From Mastigocoleus testarum BC008 (GTDB lineage: Bacteria > Cyanobacteriota > Cyanobacteriia > Cyanobacteriales > Nostocaceae): a DNA stretch of 64,000 bases. The DNA is taken from assembly GCF_001456025.1 (NCBI RefSeq), contig NZ_LMTZ01000035.1:1-64000 (forward strand), read 5' to 3'. This document shows positions 63,499 through 64,000 of the stretch, piece after piece (position 1 is the first letter of the stretch; every line of letters begins with the position of its first letter). A program made the position numbers and the translations under genes. The notes under the pieces were generated by a model. The model saw nothing but the letters and a program-made list of their open reading frames with translations. It did not search any database and had not been told where the DNA came from.

Positions 63499-64000
63499 TC
63501 AGCGAATCCTGACAAAACCTGCTTCCGAGATTAATTGTTGACCTTCTTCTGTGAGCATAAGATTAGCGTAAGCCATCCCTGCTTCTTCTTCAATTTGACC
63601 ATTCTTTTTCACAACTACAAATAGTCGTCTGGTCATGGGATACTCATCACTTTTAAAAGCCTCTACATTCAATTGGTTGCGCTGTATTGGACATTCATAT
63701 GGGAGAACCAATGGTTTTTTATAAGGTGGGACAAATTTTTCACCAACTCGTGCAATTGGTAAGGGTTTGACGCCACATTGTGTAACAATTTTGGGTGCAG
63801 ATGCGTAGTAAATGCCACCCCGATTGCTAATAATTCTTCTCAAGGCTTCCGTTGTGCTTTTTACTATCTGAATATTTTTACCAAACTTCTCTTTGTGTAA
63901 AACATTTTTCAGAAAAAACTCTACAGTACCACCTTCATTTTGTTTGGAGTATGGTGTTATTTTTAAGTTAGGTCCTCCTAAATCTTTCCAGTTAGTAATT
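63499..64000 (-). CDS. PstS-like phosphate-binding protein (partial)
   Basis: An open frame enters from beyond the right edge and ends at 63499. The visible 166 residues include ITNWKDLGGPNLKITPYS, GGTVEFFLKNVL, GGIYYASAPKIVTQCGV, YPMTRRLFVVVKK and a terminal EEGQQLISEAGFVRI. This is the second lobe of a PstS/phosphate-type periplasmic binding protein: the ITNW, GIGY-like and YPLxR segments are standard landmarks. It could be a free binding protein or a domain fused to a kinase, since the N-terminal part is not visible. The internal TTG at 63843 is not a real start. Confidence 0.85.
   Translation of the reverse strand, partial: ITNWKDLGGPNLKITPYSKQNEGGTVEFFLKNVLHKEKFGKNIQIVKSTTEALRRIISNRGGIYYASAPKIVTQCGVKPLPIARVGEKFVPPYKKPLVLPYECPIQRNQLNVEAFKSDEYPMTRRLFVVVKKNGQIEEEAGMAYANLMLTEEGQQLISEAGFVRIR

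Overview
The window looks like chromosomal DNA of a filamentous, probably heterocyst-forming cyanobacterium. The reasons are frequent GCGATCGC-type palindromes, a cobN gene, a conserved furA-sigC neighbourhood, multi-GAF sensor proteins, an rnpB gene carrying heptamer (STRR) repeats, and many small dispersed palindromic repeats. All assignments come from reading the sequence and from recalled family knowledge; no search was run.

Layout. 1-11.4 kb: a transposase tail at the edge, an N-formylglutamate amidohydrolase-like gene, a small membrane protein, a PcrA/UvrD helicase, a very long pentapeptide-repeat protein, a two-gene Septu-type defence module (ptuA-ptuB), a secreted metallophosphoesterase, a membrane-anchored unknown, and a GNAT acetyltransferase gene broken by an in-frame amber codon. 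12.3-20.4 kb: two tandem multi-GAF kinase-like genes whose kinase modules look degenerate, then a normal sensor kinase. 20.5-31.4 kb: cobN, a peptidoglycan-binding protein convergent with furA, sigC, the lipA-gpsA pair and a methyltransferase.

31.6-49.9 kb is the main interest: a type V-K CRISPR-associated transposon (CAST) of about 18.3 kb beside a tRNA-Pro(CGG) gene. It has cas12k, a tracrRNA, a short CRISPR array, the MerR-like repressor gene cvkR, TnsB-site arrays at both ends, and a complete type I restriction-modification operon as cargo. A shortened repeat next to the array carries a 17-nt guide identical to the neighbouring tRNA gene, with a GTA PAM and the transposon end 55 bp downstream. 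The transposition half is damaged in three ways: tniQ is absent, tnsC keeps its AAA+ core but has an unrelated C-terminal third, and tnsB is cut in its DDE domain by a 5.7-kb element of four recombinase-type genes resembling Tn554. That element is bounded by a 7-bp repeat, and exact excision would restore an uninterrupted tnsB reading frame.

49.9-64 kb: a 126-bp tandem repeat touching the transposon end, a class D beta-lactamase-like gene, a GH65 phosphorylase, a phosphodiester glycosidase-like protein, rnpB with a repeat insertion, RNase III, a Gfo/Idh/MocA oxidoreductase overlapping a Cache-domain sensor kinase, a RibD-C reductase, small membrane and secreted proteins, and a PstS-like protein running off the window.
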